Positions 8,441 through 16,693 of a DNA stretch of 64,000 nucleotides are shown here, piece by piece. This stretch comes from Marivivens donghaensis (GTDB lineage: Bacteria > Pseudomonadota > Alphaproteobacteria > Rhodobacterales > Rhodobacteraceae): the NCBI RefSeq assembly GCF_030410045.1, contig NZ_JAUFRA010000007.1, positions 1 through 64,000 on the forward strand. Reading direction: 5' to 3'. Made by a program: the position numbers and the translations under genes. Position 1 is the stretch's first letter; each line of letters starts with the position of its first letter. The notes under the pieces are model-generated. The model was not told where the DNA came from. It searched no databases and saw only the letters and a list, made by a program, of their open reading frames with translations.

Positions 8441-9373
8441 TTAGAGGCCGATTGTCTTTTCGGCCTCTGCCACCGCTATGGCAGCCATTTTCTGAATGGC
8501 CTCATAACTGTTGGCCACGGCGATAAAGCGTGCGTTGTGGCAGAACTTCGCGCCTTTGACACCTGACGCGAGTTCGAGCGCTTCATCAGTCAATCCAGCC
8601 CAAGCGGCGGGTAGATCGGCGCGTTGGTCAAAGGTGTCAGCCGACATTTTGATTCCGTTAATCGCCCAATCGTCATCGCGTGGATGGATCACAAAGAGCA
8701 AGTGATCCGCGCCGGCTTTCTCGACGGCTGATCGATATGGCATGCCCATTGGCAGTTCGAGCACCTTTGAAGTCCCCGCTTTTTCTATCGCGTCACGGAC
8801 CATCGCTTCGGCTCGGTATTTTGCGACGACGTTCTGGATGCGGGCTTCGACGAAGGCGCGTGCGATGGGAAGGGCCGAGCGGAATGCATCATCGTCTGCT
8901 GTTGGGGAACGGTCGTCGAATATGGGCTTCAAGCTTTCGAGGAGCACAGGAAGCGTAAGGCCCGAGAGCGGTCCTGCAACCGAAGGCGCGACGGCACCAT
9001 TGTCCAAAAGATCGATGGGCAGGACGAAACTCTTATCAAAGCTGGCGAACACCTCCTCGATCATCGTGTCGGGAACATCCATTGCCGCGAGGTAGTCGCG
9101 CCCATACTGTGCCCAAATCAGACCGAATGAGCTGTAAGGCTGACCGTCGTCGCGCAATGGGTTCGGGCGCTGATGGTGGTCAAAAATCTGCGCGACAGCG
9201 TCATAGTCGCGGCCCACATCGTAGATGATTTTCGACGGGGCAGGGGTGATCCACGTTTCATCACGGCTCCGCACCAGTTCGGCTTGTGGGTACAAGCGGG
9301 TCAGGATGACAGACGACAGAAGTTCGTCGGCATGAAAGCCGCCAGAGTGCGTAACGAGGTGGGTGATGGTCAT
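8441..9373 (-). CDS. MYG1 family (UPF0160) metal-dependent protein
   Basis: The 310-residue protein opens with THSGGFHADELLSSVIL, then IYDVGRDYD and IFDHHQ. These His/Asp clusters are shared with MYG1/GAMM1, a DHH-like phosphoesterase relative. Eukaryotic MYG1 is an RNA exonuclease; bacterial roles are not established. The frame extends to a GTG at 9409, but the ATG at 9373 begins where the family does; its ribosome site is weak. It is convergent with the preceding remnant and is probably monocistronic. Confidence 0.82.
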   Translation of the reverse strand: MTITHLVTHSGGFHADELLSSVILTRLYPQAELVRSRDETWITPAPSKIIYDVGRDYDAVAQIFDHHQRPNPLRDDGQPYSSFGLIWAQYGRDYLAAMDVPDTMIEEVFASFDKSFVLPIDLLDNGAVAPSVAGPLSGLTLPVLLESLKPIFDDRSPTADDDAFRSALPIARAFVEARIQNVVAKYRAEAMVRDAIEKAGTSKVLELPMGMPYRSAVEKAGADHLLFVIHPRDDDWAINGIKMSADTFDQRADLPAAWAGLTDEALELASGVKGAKFCHNARFIAVANSYEAIQKMAAIAVAEAEKTIGL

Positions 9374-9773
9374 GGATATGGGCTCTTGCAAAGGAACCCT
9401 CGGATACACCGAAAAACGACGTCACTTCCATGGTCTATTTTCTGTGACGGCGTTCGAAGCAAAAAACATCCGAGCCAAACGCCGATGAACTGTCGGTCAA
9501 TCGAGGGGATTTAGCCACAGAAGGTGCAGCCGCTGTCCTGCCAATATCGCTATAGTAAGGGGCAGTTCTGCTCGAGGGCATTTGGGTAGCGCTCTCCCTC
9601 CAGTGTTGGCTGAACAAGTTCATTTGGGAAAGTCAGTTTACATACGGATCAGCGTATGTTCTGTTTGCGACATGCGTGGTCGTATTTTTGCATCTGCAGC
9701 ATTTCGACTTCGTCTCAAGAGGGGCCGTAACGGCGACCCTTCAAAATGAAATATGACCAGGGAGACTGGACCG
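9374..9773. other. Intergenic region upstream of the betaine-type transporter
   Basis: About 400 bases without a convincing gene. The only clear structure is the inverted repeat ACATACG-6 nt-CGTATGT at 9640-9659, about 115 bases upstream of the transporter start, annotated separately. The rest probably holds divergent promoters for the MYG1 gene and the transporter. Confidence 0.5.
9640..9659. promoter_or_regulatory. Inverted repeat, possible operator for the betaine transporter
   Basis: ACATACG at 9640-9646 and CGTATGT at 9653-9659 are perfect complements around GATCAG. The size and spacing suit a dimeric helix-turn-helix repressor. No regulator gene lies immediately beside it, so the protein that binds here is unknown. 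Confidence 0.4.
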
Positions 9774-10784
9774 TTGAAATTCAAGACACTTAGCACAATC
9801 GCTGCCATCGGACTCACCGCGGGCTTTGCAAATGCGGCAATGGCCGAAGAATGTGGCTCGCTGACTATGGCAGAAATGGACTGGGCTTCGGCCGAGTTCA
9901 TGGCAAACGTCGATAAAATCGTTCTCGAAGCGGGCTACGGCTGTGATGTCGAACTTATCCCGGGTGCAACGACGACTACTTTTGCATCTATGAATGAAAA
10001 GGGTCAGCCTGACGTAGCTGGCGAACTCTGGATCAATGCTGTTCGGGATCCGCTGGCCGCTGCAATGGCCGAAGGGCGTCTGCATTCCGTCAATGGCGGC
10101 CCGATTGATGGGCTCGGCGAAGGTTGGTGGGTCGATCCTAAATTCGCAGCTGATCACCCTGAAATTACTACTGTCGAGCAACTCCTCGAACACCCAGAGT
10201 TCTTCCCTTACGCCGAAGATGAATCGCTCGGTGCGTTCATGGGTTGCCCTGCGGGTTGGGGTTGCCAGCTGTCGAACGCCAGCCTGTTCCGTGCCTTTGA
10301 CATGGAAGAAAAAGGCTGGACATTGGTTGATCCGGGTTCCGCAGCTGGCCTTGACGGGTCCATCGCCAAAGCGGTTGAGCGCGGCGAATATTGGTTTGGC
10401 TACTACTGGGCGCCGACTGCGGTGATCGGCAAATACCAGCTCCAGATGTTGGACTGGGAAACCCCGTGGGGTGGTTCTGAAAACTGGGACGGCTGTATCG
10501 TGAAGCCCGAACAGGAATGCCTCGATCCGCAGCCGACGTCCTACACCGAGTCCGAAGTGCACTCGGTCATCACCGATCGCCTGATGAAAGAGGGCGGCTT
10601 GGCTGTTGATTACCTCGGCACACGTGTGTTCCCGGGTGAGGTCATGAACGCCATGCTCGTTTACATGACCGAAAATCAGGCCACTGGCGAAGATGCTGCT
10701 TACTACTTCTTCGAAGAGTACGAAGACCTGTGGAGCGGTTGGGTCAGCGCCGAAGCTGCCGAAGGCATCAAGTCTGAACTTTGA
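9774..10784 (+). CDS. Glycine betaine/proline-type ABC transporter substrate-binding protein (ProX/OpuAC family)
   Basis: The 336-residue protein has a signal peptide ending near ANAAMAEE and the OpuAC fold that binds quaternary amines between Trp-rich lobes (GEGWWVDP, GYYWAPT, ENWDGC). Cysteine pairs occur in GCPAGWGC and near DGC...QEC. I prefer TTG at 9774 with GGAG upstream over the ATG at 9753, which has no ribosome site and would add hydrophilic residues before the signal. The ligand may be betaine, choline or trimethylamine N-oxide; no neighbouring catabolic gene decides this. A GC-rich hairpin separates it from the permease gene. Confidence 0.88.
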   Translation: MKFKTLSTIAAIGLTAGFANAAMAEECGSLTMAEMDWASAEFMANVDKIVLEAGYGCDVELIPGATTTTFASMNEKGQPDVAGELWINAVRDPLAAAMAEGRLHSVNGGPIDGLGEGWWVDPKFAADHPEITTVEQLLEHPEFFPYAEDESLGAFMGCPAGWGCQLSNASLFRAFDMEEKGWTLVDPGSAAGLDGSIAKAVERGEYWFGYYWAPTAVIGKYQLQMLDWETPWGGSENWDGCIVKPEQECLDPQPTSYTESEVHSVITDRLMKEGGLAVDYLGTRVFPGEVMNAMLVYMTENQATGEDAAYYFFEEYEDLWSGWVSAEAAEGIKSEL

Positions 10785-10806
10785 TCACTGAATAGACGAA
10801 AACATG

Positions 10807-10826
10807 CGGGGGGCCTGTGCCCCCCG
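10807..10826 (+). terminator. Intra-operon stem-loop after the substrate-binding protein gene
   Basis: CGGGGGGC-CTGT-GCCCCCCG followed by TTT forms a very stable hairpin 22 bases after the stop codon. Such structures partly terminate transcripts or protect the upstream mRNA, giving more binding protein than permease. It is an attenuator rather than a complete stop, since the permease and ATPase genes continue in the same direction. Confidence 0.8.
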
Positions 10827-10866
10827 TTTCCCATTCATGGGTATAATTTGGGACTAAGGACACAGA

Positions 10867-11757
10867 ATGGAATTCTTGCTGGAATTTCCCGCACTTGGCC
10901 GCCGCACATTGAGCGGCATGAAACAGGCGGTTGATGAGACGTTCAAAGCGTTCTCTCGCGCGTATGGCGAAGCACTCGAAAACTTTTTCGACCCGCTTCT
11001 GCAATTTCTAATTTGGCTGGAAAAGCTGCTCTTGGCGGCACCGTGGCCGATCATTCTGTTGATCGTCGGTGGCCTGTCGTGGCTGGGTTCACGGTCGTGG
11101 AAGGTGACGATCGGAGCCGTCGCGGCCTTTGTTGTGATCGGCATTTTCGACATGTGGGAAGACACGATGGCCACGCTCGCGATCATCTCGGTCGCGACAC
11201 TGGTGTGCATCGTGGTTGGGATTCCGCTGGGCGTCCTAATGTCCCGATCTGACCGCACACAAGGCATCATCACGCCCATCCTTGATGTGATGCAGACCAT
11301 CCCGTCATTCGTTTATCTGATCCCTGTCGTGATGCTCTTGGGCATCGGCAAGGTTCCCGGCCTTTTGGCCGTCTGCATCTACGCGCTTCCGCCAATCGTT
11401 CGCCTGACAAATCTCGGAATTCGTTTGGTGGACAAAGACGTGCTCGAAGCGGCCGATGCGTTCGGCGCGTCACCGCGGCAGAAACTGCTGGGGGTTCAGG
11501 TGCCGCTGGCCCTGCCAAATATTTTTGCTGGCATCAACCAGACCATCATGATGGCACTGTCGATGGTTGTGATTGCCTCGATGATTGGTGTCAAAGGCCT
11601 CGGTGTGCCTGTGCTGCGCGCAATCTCGAACCAATACCTCGCGCTGGGCCTGATGAACGGCCTCGCCATCGTTGCATTGGCTATCATCTTTGACCGCGTC
11701 ACGCAGAGCTACGGTAAACGTCTACAGGCATATCGACAGGGGCACGGCAATGACTGA
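10867..11757 (+). CDS. Betaine/proline-type ABC transporter permease (ProW family)
   Basis: The 296-residue membrane protein carries an N-terminal hydrophilic segment, about six helices and the permease EAA loop (EAADAFGASPRQKLLGVQVPLALP). The segment MQTIPSFVYLIPVVMLLG is typical of ProW/OpuAB. It forms the channel for the transporter with the upstream binding protein and the downstream ATPase. Its end overlaps the ATPase start by 8 bases, indicating translational coupling. Confidence 0.93.
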   Translation: MEFLLEFPALGRRTLSGMKQAVDETFKAFSRAYGEALENFFDPLLQFLIWLEKLLLAAPWPIILLIVGGLSWLGSRSWKVTIGAVAAFVVIGIFDMWEDTMATLAIISVATLVCIVVGIPLGVLMSRSDRTQGIITPILDVMQTIPSFVYLIPVVMLLGIGKVPGLLAVCIYALPPIVRLTNLGIRLVDKDVLEAADAFGASPRQKLLGVQVPLALPNIFAGINQTIMMALSMVVIASMIGVKGLGVPVLRAISNQYLALGLMNGLAIVALAIIFDRVTQSYGKRLQAYRQGHGND

Positions 11758-12763
11758 GACCAAAGTCAGCATTAAAAATCTCTACAAAATCTTCGGCAAA
11801 TCGCCCGAAAAAATGTTGCCGCTGGTCCAAAAAGGATTGTCCAAATCGGACCTTCTAGACCAGCATAACCACGTTCTTGGGATCGACAACGTGTCGCTCG
11901 AAATCCCTGAAAAGCAAATTCAGGTGGTGATGGGGCTTTCGGGATCTGGGAAATCCACCCTGATCCGACACATCAATCGATTGATCGAACCCACGGGCGG
12001 GGAAATCCTGATCGACGGCGAAGACGTTTTGGCGATGTCCGAAACCCAACTGCGCGACCTACGTCGGAAAAAGACGTCGATGGTGTTCCAGAAATTCGGT
12101 CTTCTGCCGCACCGTCGAATTGGCGAAAACGTCGCCTATGGCCTGAACATCCAAGGCGTCCCCGAAGACGAAGCGACCAAACGTGCACGTCACTGGATCG
12201 ATCGGGTTGGATTGACTGGCTACGAGGACCATTACCCAGGGCAGCTATCGGGCGGTATGCAACAGCGTGTCGGTCTGGCCCGAGCATTGGCGACGGACGC
12301 AGAAATCCTCCTGATGGACGAAGCCTTCAGCGCGCTCGATCCGTTGATCCGTTTTGATATGCAGTCGATCCTTCTCGAACTTCAGGAAGAACTGCATAAG
12401 ACGATCATCTTCATCACTCACGATCTGGATGAGGCACTCCGCCTTGGTGAAAACATCGCCATCCTTCGGGACGGATCAATGATCCAGCAGGGTGACGCGC
12501 AGGAAATTGTGCTCAAACCTGCGGACGACTACATCGCCGACTTCACCAAGGATATTAACCGCGCAAAGGTCATCCAACTGCGTGCCTTGGCGAAACCAGT
12601 GGCGAGCTTTGATGGGCCAACCTTGCGTGGCGCGACGGTTTTGGACGAAGCGCTATCCCCCCTTGCGCAAGCACCAGATCAAACGGTTGGCGTGGTGAAC
12701 AGGGCTGGTGAATTGCTCGGCGCCGTCACACTGACTGACGCAATTGAGGCGCTGCACGGTTAA
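11750..12763 (+). CDS. Betaine/proline-type ABC transporter ATPase (ProV family)
   Basis: The 337-residue ATPase has Walker A GLSGSGKST, signature LSGGMQQRVGLARAL, Walker B LLMDEAFSALDP and the ProV-specific N-terminal extension preceding VMGLSG. A shortened C-terminal CBS-like region (ATVLDEAL...GVVNRAGELLGAVT) resembles the osmosensing domain but appears to hold only about one CBS repeat. The start at 11750 overlaps the permease. A longer upstream reading would run inside the permease gene and is rejected. Confidence 0.93.
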   Translation: MTETKVSIKNLYKIFGKSPEKMLPLVQKGLSKSDLLDQHNHVLGIDNVSLEIPEKQIQVVMGLSGSGKSTLIRHINRLIEPTGGEILIDGEDVLAMSETQLRDLRRKKTSMVFQKFGLLPHRRIGENVAYGLNIQGVPEDEATKRARHWIDRVGLTGYEDHYPGQLSGGMQQRVGLARALATDAEILLMDEAFSALDPLIRFDMQSILLELQEELHKTIIFITHDLDEALRLGENIAILRDGSMIQQGDAQEIVLKPADDYIADFTKDINRAKVIQLRALAKPVASFDGPTLRGATVLDEALSPLAQAPDQTVGVVNRAGELLGAVTLTDAIEALHG

Positions 12764-12810
12764 TTCAGTGGCCCTAAGGGGTCCCATCAGCGGTCCGATA
12801 AAGCGCTAAT

Positions 12811-12847
12811 CCCCAGATTGCATTGATATTTATCAGATAATCTGGGG
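12811..12847. terminator. Hairpin downstream of the betaine-type transporter operon
   Basis: CCCCAGATT at 12811-12819 pairs with AATCTGGGG at 12839-12847 around a 19-base AT-rich loop, 47 bases after the ATPase stop. There is no T-run, so it may be a transcript end, a processing site or an operator. The rest of 12764-12972 shows no gene. Confidence 0.45.
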
Positions 12848-12972
12848 GTGCTATCTGTCGCTACATGGCAACCAGCCCTTCGCTAGGTTGGGCGGACTGT
12901 GGGGTCACTTCTCCAGAGCGGGTCAGTAGAGCGGGCAGTTTCTTCTGGTCACTTTCTAATACTAATGCCCGC

Positions 12973-13593
12973 TCAGGAAAAGACGACACCGGCCGACGAC
13001 ATCCGCATTTCAGAAACGTCAGTTGGTCCAACCGCGAGAGTTCCATGCTTAATGACGGTGACGTCATAGCCTCTGTGTCTGGCGGCCAGCGCTGTCTTTT
13101 GCACACAATAGTTTAAATCCAGACCAACGAGACGCAGCGAGCCGACGTTAAGACGCTCTAAAAGAGCATCAAGCTCGCCTGTTTCAAATGCATCCTGCAA
13201 ACGCTTTACAATCACATGTTCAGGACACGACGCGAATGGCCTCGCGAGTTCTGTCCCTTCACTGCCTTCTAGCGCCTGGCCTTTCATCGTGAGCTTCGCC
13301 AAGAATTTTGTTGAAGGGATCGACCATTCCTGACGGACCGCAATAACAGGATGGTTCTGTGCCCGAGCCGCTGCGACCTCCTCAAGAATGACGTCGGCAG
13401 CAGATTGCTTTGAAGTGTCCGAATAGGGGCCGCGATCCCAGAAAACGGATTGAAGATCAATCAGCAGGAGGGCTGATCCGCTACGTCGCCCTATGGGTTC
13501 CCCGACACTGACTGAGCCAATGCGTCTTATGCCATTGCCGAGCCAAAGTATGAGGAGAAGGACCGCAGCACCAATAATATACCCTGCTGTCAT
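12973..13593 (-). CDS. Isochorismatase-like cysteine hydrolase with an N-terminal membrane segment
   Basis: The 206-residue protein starts with a hydrophobic helix (about residues 3-20) followed by the isochorismatase fold with the catalytic triad positions visible: Asp in LLLIDLQ, Lys in VKRLQDAF, Cys in LNYCVQKTA. The family hydrolyses amides or vinyl ethers of small molecules (nicotinamide, N-carbamoyl compounds, isochorismate). The membrane anchor is unusual for this normally soluble fold. Its start overlaps the upstream MarR gene stop, so the two are one operon. Confidence 0.85.
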   Translation of the reverse strand: MTAGYIIGAAVLLLILWLGNGIRRIGSVSVGEPIGRRSGSALLLIDLQSVFWDRGPYSDTSKQSAADVILEEVAAARAQNHPVIAVRQEWSIPSTKFLAKLTMKGQALEGSEGTELARPFASCPEHVIVKRLQDAFETGELDALLERLNVGSLRLVGLDLNYCVQKTALAARHRGYDVTVIKHGTLAVGPTDVSEMRMSSAGVVFS

Positions 13594-14036
13594 TTTCGTT
13601 CTCCGGTCCGTTTTTGCAAACCGTCCACCACAGAAAGTATAACCTTAAGTGCGGTTGCAATATCTTCCGTGCTGAGGTCTTCGCTCATTTCCTGCATGAT
13701 CTGCATCTCTTTAGAAAGGATATCTTCGATGAGCGCGCTGCCCTGATTGGTCAACGTCAGGATAGGCGAACGCTTATGGCGGGGATTTGGACGTTGCTCA
13801 ATGAAACCTGAGGTCAGCGTTTCGTTGCACATGATTTGGACGTATTGCCGCTGGATATCGAGCCTTGCCGCAAGTTCCGGCACGGTCTGCTCTCCGTACT
13901 TGTGCAGTATTTCGAGAACGGCGCGCATACGGACGGTAAGGTTGGTGCCAGTCAAGCCATTTTCAACGCAGCCTTCCGCAGCTTGCATCAAGGGGCGTGA
14001 CATCCAAATCAGTTGGTGGAGTTGTTCTGCTTTCAT
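13590..14036 (-). CDS. MarR family transcriptional regulator
   Basis: The 148-residue protein contains the winged helix of MarR proteins (TVPELAARLDIQRQYVQIMCNETLTSGFIEQRPNPRHKR, residues about 50-90, with the wing ending RSPILTLT) flanked by dimerisation helices. An in-frame ATG at 14051 would add five residues, but that codon lies inside an inverted repeat. I prefer ATG 14036. It is the first gene of a two-gene unit with the isochorismatase-like hydrolase and very probably represses it. Two nested inverted repeats at 14039-14079 look like its operator. Confidence 0.88.
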   Translation of the reverse strand: MKAEQLHQLIWMSRPLMQAAEGCVENGLTGTNLTVRMRAVLEILHKYGEQTVPELAARLDIQRQYVQIMCNETLTSGFIEQRPNPRHKRSPILTLTNQGSALIEDILSKEMQIMQEMSEDLSTEDIATALKVILSVVDGLQKRTGERK

Positions 14037-14038
14037 AT

Positions 14039-14079
14039 TGACATTATGCATGTCATTTTGACAAGTGCAATGTCAAAAT
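14039..14079. promoter_or_regulatory. Putative MarR operator: two adjacent inverted repeats
   Basis: ATTTTGACA at 14055-14063 is the exact complement of TGTCAAAAT at 14071-14079 across a 7-base spacer. Directly next to it TGACAT (14039-14044) pairs with ATGTCA (14050-14055) across 5 bases. Both share the half-site TGTCA. They cover the marR start region, as expected for autorepression by a dimeric regulator. Confidence 0.7.
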
Positions 14080-14179
14080 CGGGCAGGACTGACGTGGTGT
14101 ATCGTATTGTATCGAATAACGTAGGCACAGTGCGGTCATGCGGCGGCCTTTGTGACGATCAAACGAAGGTTGGCTTTGA

Positions 14180-15103
14180 TCAATTATTGGTTTTTTGAAC
14201 CAATCGTCGCCACTGACCCGGTGAAATCCCAAAGCCTGCTTTGAATTGCCGTGTCATGTGCGCTTGATCAGAAAATCCTGCACGAAGAGCCGCTTGGATC
14301 AGAGGTACACCAGCTGCAATGTCGCCACGCGCCTGATCTAGTCGGCGCATTGTCAGATACCGATACGGACTTGTTCCATAGGCTCTCCGAAACTGGCGCG
14401 ACAGCGCATACCTGTCCAAACCAGTGATTTTTTCTAGCTCCTCCGATTGAACAGCCTCGCTAAGGTTACTTTCCAAGTATTCTTTGGCGCGACGGGTGGC
14501 ATTAAAGTCGATCAAAGACCGGGTCGTTCGACGAGCGGATGCATCATTCGCAATCAACCCATCCGCCAGCAACACTGTCAATTCATCCATCGCGACCGTT
14601 TCAAGAGACCTGTCCATATCGGTAAACGCGGCATGGATAGCTCGCATCAACAGTGGATCAGTTAGAACAGCGTCACGCAGAAACGGAAGTGCACTTGCGC
14701 GCTCCGCCAGAGCGTCGCGCACCAACGAAGGTTCGACGTATAGCATTCGGTAGTGAAAGCCAGCTTCTGTCCCCGCCTCGCCCGTATGAATTTCGTCGGG
14801 ATGAAGAACAATCACTTGGCCTGCGACACTGTCACTACGAGCACCACGATAGTCAAAGCTTTGGACGCCCTTAATTGTGTAGCCAATCGAATAGGTATCA
14901 TGGCGATGCGGGGCGTAGGCCTCGCCAGAGAAATAAGCCTCGATCCTCTGGATGCCAGTTTGCCAAGGAGCGGTCACGACCCAATCCGTCGCGCACGATC
15001 GTTCAAGACCCGGCGTCAAGTCTTGTGATGTTATATCCTTGGATCGTCGTTCGTTTTGGATGGAAAGTCCCTCACCAGCTTCGAAAGTATATTGGAACAC
15101 CAA
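14180..15103 (-). CDS. AraC family transcriptional regulator
   Basis: The product has an N-terminal cupin-type sensor domain (HRHDTYSIGYTIKGVQSFDYRG, VLHPDEIHTGEAG) and a C-terminal AraC DNA-binding region with two helix-turn-helix motifs (LSRQFRRAYGTSPYRYL; GFSDQAHMTRQFKAGFGISPGQWR). The longest frame (307 residues) starts at a TTG only 17 bases from the divergent cupin gene, which leaves no room for promoters. A downstream TTG at 15019 or GTG at 14977 may be the true start. It probably controls the cupin gene. Confidence 0.87.
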   Translation of the reverse strand: MVFQYTFEAGEGLSIQNERRSKDITSQDLTPGLERSCATDWVVTAPWQTGIQRIEAYFSGEAYAPHRHDTYSIGYTIKGVQSFDYRGARSDSVAGQVIVLHPDEIHTGEAGTEAGFHYRMLYVEPSLVRDALAERASALPFLRDAVLTDPLLMRAIHAAFTDMDRSLETVAMDELTVLLADGLIANDASARRTTRSLIDFNATRRAKEYLESNLSEAVQSEELEKITGLDRYALSRQFRRAYGTSPYRYLTMRRLDQARGDIAAGVPLIQAALRAGFSDQAHMTRQFKAGFGISPGQWRRLVQKTNN

Positions 15104-15120
15104 TTAGAAGGAAATCGTCA

Positions 15121-15477
15121 ATGAATTCAGTAAATCTCGCAGAGAAATTATCTCAATTCTCAACGCATTGGGACCCGCATGTTGTCGCTGACTACAACGA
15201 AAACGAGATCATGGTGGTAAAGCTCATGGGTGAGTATCCATTCCACAAACACGACAACACCGATGACTTTTTCTATGTTCTGGAAGGTGAGATGCAGATG
15301 GATATCGAAGGGGAACCGTCGCGCACTGTAAAGGCGGGTGAATTGTTTGTTGTGCCCAAAGGCGTGGTTCATCGACCGAGGGCAGAATCCGAGGTGAAGG
15401 TACTTCTGATCGAACCGAAAGGGGAACCTAATTCAGGCGATTCAGATCGTGAAGCTGCGCCAAAAACTCGCATCTAA
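15121..15477 (+). CDS. Small cupin domain protein
   Basis: The 118-residue protein is a single cupin barrel: HKHDNTDDFFYVLEGEMQMD provides two histidines, an aspartate and a glutamate for metal binding, and GELFVVPKGVVHRP provides the last histidine. The ATG at 15121 has AGAAGGAA upstream. It is divergent from an AraC regulator that has a related sensor barrel. The function could be an isomerase or a dioxygenase-like role in small-molecule turnover; nothing in the sequence decides. Confidence 0.82.
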   Translation: MNSVNLAEKLSQFSTHWDPHVVADYNENEIMVVKLMGEYPFHKHDNTDDFFYVLEGEMQMDIEGEPSRTVKAGELFVVPKGVVHRPRAESEVKVLLIEPKGEPNSGDSDREAAPKTRI

Positions 15478-15482
15478 AACGT

Positions 15483-15555
15483 TGCGGCGGGATGGCCGGT
15501 GTTCGTTCCCGCCGCAGCTTACTGTAAATGCGGTCAGGTGAGAAACCTGACCGCA
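15483..15555. terminator. Two back-to-back hairpins between convergent genes
   Basis: TGCGGCGGGA (15483-15492) pairs with TCCCGCCGCA (15507-15516), and TGCGGTCAGGT (15529-15539) pairs with ACCTGACCGCA (15545-15555). The first follows the cupin stop and the second follows the stop of the minus-strand dehydrogenase, so each probably ends one transcript. Confidence 0.75.
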
Positions 15556-15571
15556 ATTCACAAGGTGTAGG

Positions 15572-16684
15572 TTAAGTGCCCATGATTTCGGTCAGTGAAA
15601 CAGTTCGATGTTCACGCATAGAGATTTGTGCCGCCATTCCCATCAAGATAGCCATTTTCCCGTCGTTCAAACTCACCTCCGGAGCGTTCCGTTCGCCACG
15701 GACGAGTTCAAGGAATTTCTGATGTTGGTAGAAGGTCGATCCGTTATGATCTCCAGCTTCTAGCAACGTCGGATCGACAGGTATTTCGCGCAATTCAGGA
15801 CCCTTTGGTGCACGAGGACTGACGATCAGTTGGGGGATCGGCGGCTCGCCCAAATGCTCGGGCCAGAACCGTCCCGGTCCCGGCACCAGCGCCTCTACTT
15901 TGCCAGCGGGTCCGACGGCGGAAATTTCTTCCTGATATCGCGACCCTTCGGCGAACATGCAGAGTTCCAGCATTGCGCGCACGCCGTTAGCGAAATCGAC
16001 AATCACATAGCCATTGTCGAGGATATCAGGCGTTTCACCTGCATAGGATTCTTCGAGGTGGTTGGCATCCTGACCACCTGACGCCATCACGCGGATCGGT
16101 TCAGACTGTATCGCGAGGCGCATCAGGTCAAAGAAGTGGCAGCATTTCTCGACGAAGGTGCCGCCTGTGTAGCGATTAAAGCGGTTCCAATCCCCCACCT
16201 TTTCCAAGAACGGAAAACGGTGTTCACGAATGGTTAGCATTTTTACTCCGCCAGTCGCGTCGTCCAAGCACTCCAGAAGTGCAGCGACTGGTGGCATGTA
16301 GCGATATTCCATCGCGACCCAAACTGGTGCGGGATATGTTTCGATAAACGTGTTTAGACGCGCAAGGTGGTCTGGGTCGGTGAAGAGCGGCTTTTCCACG
16401 AGAATTGGTACAGGCCGCTTTGCGCCAATCATCTCGAGCTGCTCGATATGACGGAAGTTTGGGCTTGCAATCAGAATACAATCGAGGTGCTCGGCCTCCA
16501 AAAGCGCGTCGATACTATCGACAAATTTGGCATCGGGTGCGAATTTCGCGGCCTCTGCTTGCATGCCTGTGTCAGGCTCAAAGATTACGGACACCTTCGT
16601 ATCGGGCAAGAGCGCGATATTACGGAGGTGTTCCTGACCCATCATGCCGCAGCCGATGATGCCGTAGTGCGTGGTGGTGGACAT
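15572..16684 (-). CDS. Gfo/Idh/MocA family protein, candidate NAD-dependent sulfoquinovosidase
   Basis: The 370-residue protein has the nucleotide motif GIIGCGMMG at residues 8-16, VEKP at 96-99 and a conserved GGTFVEKCCHFFD stretch at 174-186 in the catalytic domain. Most relatives are NAD(P)-dependent sugar dehydrogenases, but some act as glycosidases by a redox mechanism (GH109, GH188). It is transcribed with the GntR regulator away from the sulfoquinovose operon, which has no GH31 sulfoquinovosidase. I therefore infer that it may release sulfoquinovose from its glycoside. A plain sugar dehydrogenase is the alternative. Confidence 0.75.
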   Translation of the reverse strand: MSTTTHYGIIGCGMMGQEHLRNIALLPDTKVSVIFEPDTGMQAEAAKFAPDAKFVDSIDALLEAEHLDCILIASPNFRHIEQLEMIGAKRPVPILVEKPLFTDPDHLARLNTFIETYPAPVWVAMEYRYMPPVAALLECLDDATGGVKMLTIREHRFPFLEKVGDWNRFNRYTGGTFVEKCCHFFDLMRLAIQSEPIRVMASGGQDANHLEESYAGETPDILDNGYVIVDFANGVRAMLELCMFAEGSRYQEEISAVGPAGKVEALVPGPGRFWPEHLGEPPIPQLIVSPRAPKGPELREIPVDPTLLEAGDHNGSTFYQHQKFLELVRGERNAPEVSLNDGKMAILMGMAAQISMREHRTVSLTEIMGT

Positions 16685-16693
16685 GTCCTCTCC

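Noticed and set aside
9774..12763. Assignment of the betaine-type transporter as the TMAO system TmoXWV
   Set aside because: The binding protein is compatible with this, but no trimethylamine-oxidising or demethylating gene is nearby, so I keep the broader family call.
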